Assembly: GCF_009184865.1 (NCBI RefSeq)
Contig: NZ_CP045096.1
Coordinates: 1,426,001-1,490,000, forward strand
Direction: 5' to 3'
Origin: Streptomyces phaeolivaceus
Lineage (GTDB): Bacteria; Actinomycetota; Actinomycetes; Streptomycetales; Streptomycetaceae
DNA: 64,000 nt
Shown: positions 1 to 10,256 of the stretch, in pieces
Layout of the letters: each line of letters begins with the position of its first letter
Numbering within the stretch: position 1 is the first letter of the stretch
Translations under genes and position numbers: made by a program
The notes under the pieces: model-generated
What the model saw: the letters and a program-made list of their open reading frames with translations, nothing else
Database searches by the model: none
What the model was told of the DNA's origin: nothing

Positions 1-199
1 GACCGGCGATCACGAAGGAGAGGGTGACGGCGGGCCCGGCCTTGGGGACGGCCTCGCCGAGGACGACGACGATGCCGGTGCCGAGGGTGGCGCCGATGCT
101 GATCATCGTCAGCTGCCACAGCCCGAGGGACCGCCACAGCGACCCTCCCTCGCCCTGGCCACCCTCCGCGACCAGGCGTTCCACGGGCTTACGGCGCAT
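1..199 (-). CDS. APC-family amino acid permease, N-terminal fragment
   Basis: Only the first 66 codons lie in the window; the rest runs off the left edge. The translation opens MRRKPVERLVAEGG, then has a hydrophobic stretch containing LTMISIGATLGTGI and GEAVPKAGPAV. This glycine-rich first helix is typical of APC-superfamily (cationic) amino acid transporters of the inner membrane. The ATG at 199 is the only reasonable start: in frame upstream there is only CTG. A GGAGG lies 15 nt upstream, in the loop of a hairpin whose base abuts the start codon. The substrate cannot be told from this fragment. Confidence 0.8.
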   Translation of the reverse strand, partial: MRRKPVERLVAEGGQGEGGSLWRSLGLWQLTMISIGATLGTGIVVVLGEAVPKAGPAVTLSFVIAG

Positions 200-236
200 C
201 AGCCGGCCCCGACGCCTCCGGACGGCGGGGCCGGCT
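199..236 (-). promoter_or_regulatory. Hairpin carrying the permease Shine-Dalgarno in its loop
   Basis: AGCCGGCCCCG (201-211) and CGGGGCCGGCT (226-236) are perfect 11-bp inverted arms with a 14-nt loop. Read on the minus strand, the loop contains GGAGG (219-215) and the ATG follows two bases after the stem. Folding would bring the distant SD near the start codon or block initiation. Regulation is inferred; the palindrome and motif placement are seen. Confidence 0.5.
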
Positions 237-414
237 GATTCTCATGCTGCGGGGGTGCGCCTTGGTCGAGCACGCGTGGCTCCTTCATCGCTGCCGGTCA
301 GGGCGGGACGAGGCCCACAGCACCGAACAACCCGGGGGCCACCGTGCAGGAGGTCCCCGCCACGCCACGTACAGCGCCTGTCCCCATGAGCCAGAGCTTC
401 ACGAGCGTAATGCG

Positions 415-445
415 GCAACCTTGCGCGCCGACGCAAGATCGTTGC
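415..445. promoter_or_regulatory. Nested inverted repeat upstream of the permease, possible operator
   Basis: CTTGCG (420-425) and CGCAAG (432-437) are perfect inverted arms with a 6-nt spacer. They are flanked by GCAAC (415-419) and GTTGC (441-445), which are also inverted. The site lies about 220 bp upstream of the permease start. TTGCG/CGCAA arms would suit a dimeric regulator such as an Lrp/AsnC protein, but the regulator is not identified. Confidence 0.3.
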
Positions 446-532
446 GTTGCTCCCGGGTGCGCGAAGCTTCGTCGCGCGACCCGTTCAGACCATTGCGCGC
501 ACTGTGGGGAAGGGGGAGACGGCAGCATGGCC

Positions 533-605
533 AGGGGCGCGGGGCTGCATCCGATATGCGGCTCCGCCGCGTGGGCGCGACCAACCACGACGAACCCGCA
601 CCCGC
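533..605. repeat. Diverged copy of the dispersed intergenic repeat, with internal insertion
   Basis: On the minus strand this reads TGGTCGCGC, about 30 nt of extra sequence, then CCCCGCGCCCCT. That is the two halves of the repeat core seen at 2587, 30043, 52825 and 62126, separated by an insert. The insert carries the hairpin GCGGC-TCC-GCCGC (558-570). Assignment to the family is by eye. Confidence 0.45.
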
Positions 606-638
606 CAACCGACAGCTCCCCCGAGCTCTCAAGCGCCC

Positions 639-2572
<1,934 letters not shown>

Positions 2573-2586
2573 ACCGCCCCGCAAGG

Positions 2587-2605
2587 GGCGCGAGGAACTG
2601 CGCGA
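2587..2605 (-). repeat. Dispersed intergenic repeat, copy 1
   Basis: Minus-strand reading is TCGCGCAGTTCCTCGCGCC, one base different from the core at 30043, 52825 and 62126. It is preceded by a GGTGGGGG block and followed by a small GGGGC/GCCCC hairpin. It sits between the regulator stop (2646) and the barstar start. Confidence 0.85.
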
Positions 2606-2645
2606 TCAACCCCCACCTACCCGCACCCGCCCACCCAGCAGAGCG

Positions 2646-3665
2646 TCACGCCCCATCAGGATCCGCCCGATTCATGGCCGGCCGAGGCGTCTGCCCGGCC
2701 ATCAGCAGATAGTCCGCCGCGGACGTGTCCGTGACGAGGCTGGTCACCAGCCCCGACCGCAGCACGGCGTCGATCGCGGCGGCCTTCCGCTGCCCGCCCG
2801 CGATCGCGACGACCTCGGGGATACGGCGGAGCTGATCGGCCTTGACCGTGATGCACCGCTCGCCGAGGTCCCGCCCGACCCGGCGGCCGTCGGCGTCGAA
2901 GAGGTGCGCGGACATCTCGGCGGCGACCCCGAGCGAGGCGTAGTGGCCGCGCTCCTCGTCGCTGAGCATGTCGTGCACCGTGGAGATCCCGGCCTCCCAG
3001 GAGCCGATGGAGACACAGGCGACCGTGACCTTGTCGAAGTACTCGAAGGCCCGCGCGATCCCGGTCTGGTTGCGCAGCGCGGCGGCGGTGGCCGCGTCCG
3101 GCAGCAGCATCGGCGCGTAGATGGGGTGGGCGTCGCCGCCCGACACCTGCGCGGCCCGCCGTACCGCCTCGACCGAGCCGCGCTCGGCGGTCCCGGCGTC
3201 GTACACGCCCGTCAGCTGCACCACCGTGCAGGGCGGCAGCCGGTCGAGGGCCGCCGCCATGTGGATGGTGGAGCGGCCCCAGGCGAGGCCGAGGATGTCG
3301 CCCTCGGTGACCAGTTCGCCGAGCAGGTCCGCGGCGACCTCACCGAGGTTCTCCGGGTCGGGCGACTCCTCGGCGTCGGCCGGGGACTCGACGACCACGG
3401 CGTGCCGGAGCCCGTACCGGGCGCGCAGCGCGTCGGAGCGCTCGGCGTCCAGTTCCGCGGGGACGCGGATCTCGATACGTACGAGATCCCGTTCGAGAGC
3501 GGTCTCCAGGACCCGGGCCACCTTGAAGCGGCTCACGCCGAACTCCTCGGCGATCTGGATCTTGGACTTGCCCTCTAGGTAGAAACGGCGGGCCATGGCC
3601 GCCGCCTGAACCAGCTCAGCGGGTCCCATCCGCATGGCTGACCGGCCCGCCGACATACCCGACAC
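2646..3665 (-). CDS. SorC/DeoR-type sugar-binding transcriptional regulator
   Basis: 339 aa from GTG 3665. An N-terminal HTH (FYLEGKSKIQIAEEFGVSR, about 28-46) is followed by a SorC-type sugar-phosphate-binding effector domain including GDILGLAWGRS. I prefer GTG 3665 because GTGAGGAG sits six bases upstream. The longer frame from GTG 3689 (347 aa) has no ribosome binding site, and ATG 3671 has its SD at zero spacing. Such regulators bind phosphorylated sugars. Proximity to rpe, same strand, suggests control linked to pentose phosphate metabolism, but this is inference. An inverted repeat at 3742-3760 may be its operator. Confidence 0.85.
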   Translation of the reverse strand: MSGMSAGRSAMRMGPAELVQAAAMARRFYLEGKSKIQIAEEFGVSRFKVARVLETALERDLVRIEIRVPAELDAERSDALRARYGLRHAVVVESPADAEESPDPENLGEVAADLLGELVTEGDILGLAWGRSTIHMAAALDRLPPCTVVQLTGVYDAGTAERGSVEAVRRAAQVSGGDAHPIYAPMLLPDAATAAALRNQTGIARAFEYFDKVTVACVSIGSWEAGISTVHDMLSDEERGHYASLGVAAEMSAHLFDADGRRVGRDLGERCITVKADQLRRIPEVVAIAGGQRKAAAIDAVLRSGLVTSLVTDTSAADYLLMAGQTPRPAMNRADPDGA

Positions 3666-3741
3666 GGTCATCTCCTCACTGCTCTTCACACATGGATACG
3701 CCGTTCATCCTTGCAGATCCGACGTTTTCGATCAGCCCGAA

Positions 3742-3760
3742 GGAACGTCGTTCACGTTCC
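3742..3760. promoter_or_regulatory. Inverted repeat upstream of the SorC-type gene, candidate operator
   Basis: GGAACGT-CGTTC-ACGTTCC has perfect 7-bp arms and a 5-bp centre, and contains the overlapping palindrome GAACG-T-CGTTC (3743-3753). It lies about 77 bp upstream of the regulator start, in the 172-bp gap after rpe. Autoregulation is the simplest reading; binding is not shown. Confidence 0.45.
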
Positions 3761-3837
3761 CTTGTCCCTCTGGACGCACGACGTGCCCCGCCCGCCTCGG
3801 CGTTCGCACAGCCGTACGTCTCTGTCATCCCTGTCCG

Positions 3838-4524
3838 TCAGTGGCCGCAGGCCCAGCCGGCGGTTGCCGTCACGGCGTCCGCCTGGGCCCGCAGCGCGCG
3901 CACCGCCGCGGCCGGGTCGTCCGCGCCGTAGACCGCGGATCCGGCGACGAAGACATCGGCGCCCGCCTCCGCGCAGCGCTCGATGGTGGAGGCGGCGACG
4001 CCTCCGTCGACCTGGAGCCACAGGTCGAGGCCGTGCTTGCTGATCAACTCGCGGGTGCGGCGGATCTTGGGGAGCATGATGTCGAGAAAGGCCTGGCCCC
4101 CGAAGCCCGGTTCGACGGTCATGATCAGCACCATGTCGAGTTCGGGCAGCAGGTCCTCGAACGGCTCGATCGGCGTCGCGGGCCTCAGCGCCATGGAGGC
4201 CCTGGCACCCTTGGCCCGGATCTCACGGGCGAGCCGTACCGGTGCGGCGGCGGCCTCGACATGGAAGGTGACGGAACCGGCACCCGCTTCCACGTACTGG
4301 GGCGCCCACCGATCGGGGGCCTCGATCATCAGATGGCAGTCCAGCGGCGTCTCCGTCGCGCGGGCCAGGGACTCCACGACCGGCACACCGAGCGTGAGGT
4401 TCGGGACGAAATGGTTGTCCATCACGTCTACATGGAGCCAGTCTGCCCCTTCGACCGCCTTCGCCTCGTCGGCGAGACGGGCGAAGTCGGCGGAGAGGAT
4501 GCTTGGGTTGATCTGCGCGGCCAT
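3838..4524 (-). CDS. rpe: Ribulose-phosphate 3-epimerase
   Basis: 228 aa, full length. Interconverts ribulose 5-phosphate and xylulose 5-phosphate in the cytosolic pentose phosphate pathway. Seen: NPSILSADF at the N-terminus, metal-site segments HVDVMD (31-36) and DCHLM (62-66), EPGFGGQ in the phosphate loop and VDGGV near the C-terminus. Start ATG 4524 gives [11 protein letters not shown], the usual family opening. It is followed on the same strand by the SorC-type regulator and is divergent from the MMPL gene, with 95 bp between their starts. Confidence 0.96.
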   Translation of the reverse strand: MAAQINPSILSADFARLADEAKAVEGADWLHVDVMDNHFVPNLTLGVPVVESLARATETPLDCHLMIEAPDRWAPQYVEAGAGSVTFHVEAAAAPVRLAREIRAKGARASMALRPATPIEPFEDLLPELDMVLIMTVEPGFGGQAFLDIMLPKIRRTRELISKHGLDLWLQVDGGVAASTIERCAEAGADVFVAGSAVYGADDPAAAVRALRAQADAVTATAGWACGH

Positions 4525-4619
4525 GGGCCAAGCCTGCCATGCCCGCCGGGGGTTGCGGGCATCGGTCTCGGGTGGGGACGGTGGTATCTCGGCCGCGGGG
4601 CACGGTTCTGGAGGTCGGT

Positions 4620-6767
4620 ATGACAGGCAACCGGGGCATCGGGCACCTCGTCTGCGGGCGGCGGGCCAAGTGGGTCGTGCTGGGACTGTGGCTGGTGGTG
4701 CTGTTCGTGGTCGCGCCGTTCGCCACGAAACTCACCGACGCGCAGGACAACGACGCGGCCTCGTGGCTGCCGGGCTCGGCCGAGTCGACCCAGGTCCTGG
4801 AGATCTCCGAGGACTTCCGGCCCGAACAGATCCCGGCGGTCGTCGTCTACGCCCGGGAGAGCGGTCTGACCGCCGAGGACCGGGCCACGATCGAGGCGGA
4901 CGTCCGGGAGCTCAAGCAGCTCACCGCCCACGGGATCATCGGCGACCAGACCCGCGGCCCGGTCTACGACCGTGCGGTGGACCCGAGGGCCGCCCAGGTC
5001 CTGGTGCCGATCACGATGGACGAGAAGGGCTGGGAACGCATCGCGCCCGCGGTCGACTCCATCCGGGACGACGTGGGCGAGGGCGACGGGATGTCCGTGC
5101 ACATCACGGGCCCTGGCGGTACGTCCGCCGACTTCTCCGAAGCCTTCGAGGGCATCGACTCCACCCTGCTGCTGTCGGCGATGGCCGTGGTCATCGTGAT
5201 GCTCCTGCTGACCTATCGCAGTCCCACCCTCATCGTGGTCCCCCTGCTCGCGGTCATCGCCGCCCTGTTCACGGCCCAGGCGCTGATCTATCTGCTGGCC
5301 GAACACACCGGCTTGACCGTGAACGGCCAGAGCGCGGGCATCCTCACCGTCCTCGTCTTCGGCGCGGGCACCGACTACGCCCTGCTGCTGGTGGCCCGCT
5401 ACCGCGAGGAGCTGCGCCGTCACGAGGACCGCCACGAGGCGATGGCCCTCGCCCTGCACCGGGCGGGCCCGGCCGTGCTGGCGTCCGGCGCGACGGTCGT
5501 GCTGAGCATGCTGGTGCTGCTGGCCGCCGAGATGAACTCGACGAGCGGGCTCGGCCCGGTGGCGGCCATCGGCGTCGCGGTCGCGCTGCTGGCGATGATG
5601 ACGCTGTTCCCCGCCCTGCTGGTGATCTTCGGCCGCTGGGTCTTCTGGCCGGTGATCCCGCACCTCGGCAGCGCCGACCCGACCGAGAGCGGTGTGTGGG
5701 CGCGGATGGGCCGCCGTTTCTCCCATCGGCCCCGCACGGTCTGGGTCGCCACGGCCGCCGCCCTCGCCCTGTGCTCGCTGGGCCTGATCCAGCTCCGCGC
5801 GGAGGGCATCAGCAACGCGGACGCCTTCACCGGCAAACCGGACTCGATCGTCGGCCAGGAGATCTCCGCACGCTACTTCCCGGCGGGCAGCGGCGACCCC
5901 CTCGTGATCATCAGCAACCAGGGACAGGCCCGGGAGGTCGGCCGTGTCGTCGCCGACACGGAAGGTGTCGTCGCGGACTCGCTCGGCCTGCCGCCCGGCA
6001 CGAAACCCGCCCACGACGGCCAGGTCCTCTTCGAGGCCACCCTGTCCGACCCCGCCGACAGCGAGGCCGCGAAGCAGACCGTGGAACGGGTCCGCGACGC
6101 CGTCCACGAAGTGCCGGACGCCGACGCCCAGGTGGGCGGCGGTACGGCGGCCCTGCTGGACATGGACAGAGCGACCACGCACGACAACATCCTGATCATC
6201 CCGCTGGTGCTGCTCGTGGTCCTGCTGATCCTCTGCGCCCTGCTGCGCGCCCTGATCGCACCGCTCCTGCTGATCGGCACGGTCATCCTGTCCTTCGCCG
6301 CCGCGCTGGGCATCAGCGCGCTCGCGTTCAGACACATCTTCGACTACGCGGGCGAGTCGACGGACTTCCCGCTGTTCGTCTTCGTGTTCCTGGTGGCCCT
6401 GGGCATCGACTACAACATCTTCCTGACCACCCGTATCCGCGAGGAGACCGCCCAACAGGGCACCCGCAAGGCCGTGGTGACGGGCCTCGCGACGACGGGC
6501 GCGGTGATCACCTCGGCCGGTCTGGTCCTCGCCGGCACCTTCGCCGCCCTCGGCACACTCCCCATGGTCGCCTTCGCCGAGATCGGCTTCGCGGTCGCCC
6601 TGGGTGTCCTCCTGGACACCTTCATCGTGCGATCCGTGCTGGTCACCTCCCTGTTCCTGGACATCGGCCCGAAGGTGTGGTGGCCCCACCGGCTGGCCCA
6701 CGAGGACGGCGGCACCCAGCCGCCACCGCCCCCGAAGGAACCGGCCGCTACGCGACCCGGCGGATGA
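4620..6767 (+). CDS. MMPL-family (RND superfamily) membrane transporter
   Basis: 715 aa. The layout is the MmpL one: an N-terminal membrane helix, an extracytoplasmic loop, a helix block, a second loop and a second helix block. Two proton-relay Asp-Tyr pairs are visible, [10 protein letters not shown] in the first block and GIDYNIFL in the second, as known for MmpL3. Family members export lipids or small molecules using the proton gradient; the substrate here is unknown. GGAGG at 4610-4614 sits five bases before ATG 4620. The proline-rich tail ends 20 bp inside the convergent rsmB gene. Being alone on the plus strand, it is probably monocistronic. Confidence 0.9.
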   Translation: MTGNRGIGHLVCGRRAKWVVLGLWLVVLFVVAPFATKLTDAQDNDAASWLPGSAESTQVLEISEDFRPEQIPAVVVYARESGLTAEDRATIEADVRELKQLTAHGIIGDQTRGPVYDRAVDPRAAQVLVPITMDEKGWERIAPAVDSIRDDVGEGDGMSVHITGPGGTSADFSEAFEGIDSTLLLSAMAVVIVMLLLTYRSPTLIVVPLLAVIAALFTAQALIYLLAEHTGLTVNGQSAGILTVLVFGAGTDYALLLVARYREELRRHEDRHEAMALALHRAGPAVLASGATVVLSMLVLLAAEMNSTSGLGPVAAIGVAVALLAMMTLFPALLVIFGRWVFWPVIPHLGSADPTESGVWARMGRRFSHRPRTVWVATAAALALCSLGLIQLRAEGISNADAFTGKPDSIVGQEISARYFPAGSGDPLVIISNQGQAREVGRVVADTEGVVADSLGLPPGTKPAHDGQVLFEATLSDPADSEAAKQTVERVRDAVHEVPDADAQVGGGTAALLDMDRATTHDNILIIPLVLLVVLLILCALLRALIAPLLLIGTVILSFAAALGISALAFRHIFDYAGESTDFPLFVFVFLVALGIDYNIFLTTRIREETAQQGTRKAVVTGLATTGAVITSAGLVLAGTFAALGTLPMVAFAEIGFAVALGVLLDTFIVRSVLVTSLFLDIGPKVWWPHRLAHEDGGTQPPPPPKEPAATRPGG

Positions 6768-8175
6768 GCGCCAGATACATCGCGTCCGTCCCGTGCAGAT
6801 GCGGCCACAGCTGTACGTCGGGCCCCTCACCCAGCGCCGGGACACCCTCCAGCAGGGGCCGCGCGTCGATCAGTTCGGCCGCGTCGCCGTACTGCTTGAG
6901 CACGTCGTCGACGACCGCGCGGGTCTCGGCGAGGTGCGGCGAACAGGTCGCGTAGCCGACGACCCCGCCGACCCGTACCGACTCCAGCGCGGTCCGCAGC
7001 AGCCCGCGCTGGAGCGGGGCGAACCCGTCCAGGTCCTCGGGCCGCCGCCGCCAGCGGGCCTCGGGCCGCCGCCGCAGCGCCCCCAGCCCCGTACAGGGCA
7101 CGTCCATCAGGACCCGGTCGAAGGACCCCGGCCGCCACGGCGGACGGGTGCCGTCGGCGGCGATCACCTGGTACGGCCCGGGATTGCCGTGCAGCGCCTT
7201 GGCGACCAGACCCGCCCGGTGCGGCTGCTTCTCGGAGGCGAGCAGTACGGCACCGCGCTCGGCGGCGAGCGCGGCGAGCAGCGCGGCCTTGCCGCCTGGC
7301 CCGGCGCACCCGTCGAGCCACGCCTTGTCGGACCCCTCCAACGGGGCGTGGGCGAGAGCGAGCGCCACGAGCTGACTTCCCTCGTCCTGCACCCCCGCGC
7401 GGCCTTCCCGTACGGCGTCCACGGCGCCCGGCTCACCGCCTTCGGAGAGCCGCACGGCGTACGGCGACCAGCGCCCCGCCACCGCGGCCTCCTCCCGGAG
7501 GAGTTCCCCGGTGGTGGACCGGCCGGGCCGGGCGACCAGGGTGACCTCGGGCCGCTCGTTGTCGGCTTCCAACAGATCCTCGATCCCGGCGCGTCCGCCG
7601 CCCAGGGAGTCCCAGAGCGCGGAGACGACCCAGCGGGGATGCGAGTGCACGACGGCGAGATGGTCCTCGGGATCGTCGTCGTAGGGCGGCGCGACCCGCT
7701 CCAGCCAGCCGTCGAGGTCATGCTGCGCGATCTTGCGCAGCACGGCGTTCACGAACTTGGCGCGCCCGTCCCCGAGCACCACCCGCGCGAGATCGACGGA
7801 GGCCGACACGGCGGCATGGGTGGGAATCCGCGTCCCCAGCAGCTGATGCGCACCGAGGCTCAGGACATCGAGCACCGGCGGGTCGACCTCGCGCAGCGGC
7901 CGGTCCACACACTCCGCGATCACCGCGTCGTAGGTGCCCTGCCGCCGCAGCGTCCCGTACACCAGCTCGGTCGCCAGCGCCGCGTCCCGCCCGTCGAACT
8001 TGTCGGGCCCCTCCTTCTCCCGCGCCCTGCGCAGCAGCGGCGGCAGAACGAGGTTCGCGTACGCGTCCCGTTCGTCGACGGCCCTGAGCGCCTCGAAGGC
8101 GAGCATGCGGACGGGGTCCTTCTGGGGACGGCGATACGGCTTGCCCGGCTTACGCGGACGGGACTGCTCACTCAC
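6748..8175 (-). CDS. rsmB: 16S rRNA m5C967-type methyltransferase (RsmB/Sun family)
   Basis: 475 aa. An N-terminal NusB-like RNA-binding domain (about 20-160) precedes a SAM-dependent methyltransferase domain. The SAM motif DGCAGPGGK, the motif IV cysteine in DVPCTGLG (C361) and the nucleophile in YATCSPH (C411) are all present. It methylates a cytosine of 16S rRNA before subunit assembly. GTG 8175 has GGAG about ten bases upstream. It lies 134 nt after fmt on the same strand, a common rsmB-fmt pairing. Its 3' end overlaps the convergent MMPL gene by 20 bp, so transcription of one crosses the other. Confidence 0.93.
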   Translation of the reverse strand: MSEQSRPRKPGKPYRRPQKDPVRMLAFEALRAVDERDAYANLVLPPLLRRAREKEGPDKFDGRDAALATELVYGTLRRQGTYDAVIAECVDRPLREVDPPVLDVLSLGAHQLLGTRIPTHAAVSASVDLARVVLGDGRAKFVNAVLRKIAQHDLDGWLERVAPPYDDDPEDHLAVVHSHPRWVVSALWDSLGGGRAGIEDLLEADNERPEVTLVARPGRSTTGELLREEAAVAGRWSPYAVRLSEGGEPGAVDAVREGRAGVQDEGSQLVALALAHAPLEGSDKAWLDGCAGPGGKAALLAALAAERGAVLLASEKQPHRAGLVAKALHGNPGPYQVIAADGTRPPWRPGSFDRVLMDVPCTGLGALRRRPEARWRRRPEDLDGFAPLQRGLLRTALESVRVGGVVGYATCSPHLAETRAVVDDVLKQYGDAAELIDARPLLEGVPALGEGPDVQLWPHLHGTDAMYLALIRRVA

Positions 8176-8309
8176 GAAAAAGGTGCTCCGGATACGGGAC
8201 GAGATACCACGCCCAGAGTACGCCGCGGGTGCGGACAGCCGGGCGTCGGCCGCAGGGGCCTGAGGACATGGTGGTGGGGGTGGGGCGGGGGCGTCTCCCG
8301 TCCCCCCGA

Positions 8310-9242
8310 TCAGTCGCCGACGGACTCCCCCGACTCGATCCGCACCCCGCGCGCCCAGTCGGCGGCCCGCATCGGCTTCTTGCCCTGCGCCTGCACCCAG
8401 AGCAGTTCCACGGCGTACGACCCGGTGCCGACGTGGATGTGGTTCTTGCCGACCTCCAGCGCCCCCGGGGCGAGTTCGGTCCGCTCGGGCACGGGTGTGA
8501 CCTGGATGAGCTTCAGCCGTTCACCGCGGAACGTCGTCCAGGCGCCCGGCGCGGGCGTGCAGCCGCGCACCACCCGGTCGACGCGCAGCGCGGGGGCGGC
8601 CCAGTCGATCCTCGCGTCGTCCACGGTGATCTTCGGCGCGAGGGTGATCCCGTCGCCGGGCTGGGGCACGGCCTTCAGGGTTCCGTCCTCGATCCCGTCC
8701 ATCGTGGCGGCGAGCAGCCCGGAACCCGCGAAGGCGAGCCGGGTGAGCAGGTCGCCGCTGGTGTCGGTCGGCCGGATCACCTCGGTGACCGTCCCGTACA
8801 ACGGCCCGGAGTCGAGCCCTTCCTCGATCAGGAAGGTGGACGCCCCGGTGATCTCGTCCCCCGCCATGATCGAGTGCTGCACGGGGGCCGCGCCCCGCCA
8901 GGCGGGCAGCAGCGAGAAGTGCAGATTGACCCACCCGTGCGCGGGCACGTCGAGGGCGACACGCGGCAGGAGGGCGCCGTAGGCGACGACCGGGCAGCAG
9001 TCGGGCGCGATCTCCCGGAGCCGCGCGAGGAAGTCCTCGTCCCGGGGCCGGTGCGGCTTCAGCACCTCGATGCCCGACTCCTCGGCCCGCTGCGCCACCG
9101 GGCTGGCTACCAGCCGCCGCCCCCGCCCCGCCGGAGCGTCCGGCCGCGTCACGACCGCGGCCACCTCATGCCTCCCCGACGCGATCAACGCGTCCAGCGC
9201 GGGAACAGCGACCTCTGGGGTACCAGCGAAGACAAGCTTCAT
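8310..9242 (-). CDS. fmt: Methionyl-tRNA formyltransferase
   Basis: 310 aa. Transfers a formyl group from 10-formyl-THF to initiator Met-tRNA. Seen: [17 protein letters not shown], the hydrolase-fold active region [15 protein letters not shown], and the catalytic Asp context EEGLDSGP. The C-terminal OB-like domain follows at about 205-310. ATG 9242 begins the canonical MKLVFAGTP, which fixes the start although only a distant GAGAGG is seen. First gene of a probable fmt-rsmB operon. Confidence 0.96.
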   Translation of the reverse strand: MKLVFAGTPEVAVPALDALIASGRHEVAAVVTRPDAPAGRGRRLVASPVAQRAEESGIEVLKPHRPRDEDFLARLREIAPDCCPVVAYGALLPRVALDVPAHGWVNLHFSLLPAWRGAAPVQHSIMAGDEITGASTFLIEEGLDSGPLYGTVTEVIRPTDTSGDLLTRLAFAGSGLLAATMDGIEDGTLKAVPQPGDGITLAPKITVDDARIDWAAPALRVDRVVRGCTPAPGAWTTFRGERLKLIQVTPVPERTELAPGALEVGKNHIHVGTGSYAVELLWVQAQGKKPMRAADWARGVRIESGESVGD

Positions 9243-10173
<931 letters not shown>

Positions 10174-10184
10174 CCGACTCCCCC

Positions 10185-10215
10185 ACTGCCTCCCGGCACC
10201 CGACCGGGAGGCAGT
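10185..10215. terminator. Bidirectional hairpin between the HTH gene and priA
   Basis: ACTGCCTCCCGG and CCGGGAGGCAGT are perfect 12-bp arms with a 7-nt loop, between convergent stop codons (10173 and 10257). No U-run, as usual in Streptomyces. Confidence 0.8.
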
Positions 10216-10256
10216 CGCACACCGACCCGGACCCGCGGCCATGGCGCGAAGCCCTC

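Larger units (their letters stand above)
200..638. other. 439-bp intergenic region between guaB1 and the permease
   Basis: No convincing gene. Besides the start-codon hairpin it holds a nested inverted repeat at 415-445 and a diverged copy of the window's dispersed repeat at 533-605. It should contain the permease promoter and the 3' end of the guaB1 transcript. No clear -35/-10 pair was recognised. Confidence 0.5.

Noticed and set aside
3983-6955. Very long alternative frame (about 990 codons) over rpe and the MMPL gene
   Set aside because: Antisense/out-of-phase shadow of high-GC genes; composition is Arg/Gly/Pro-rich and no domain is recognisable.
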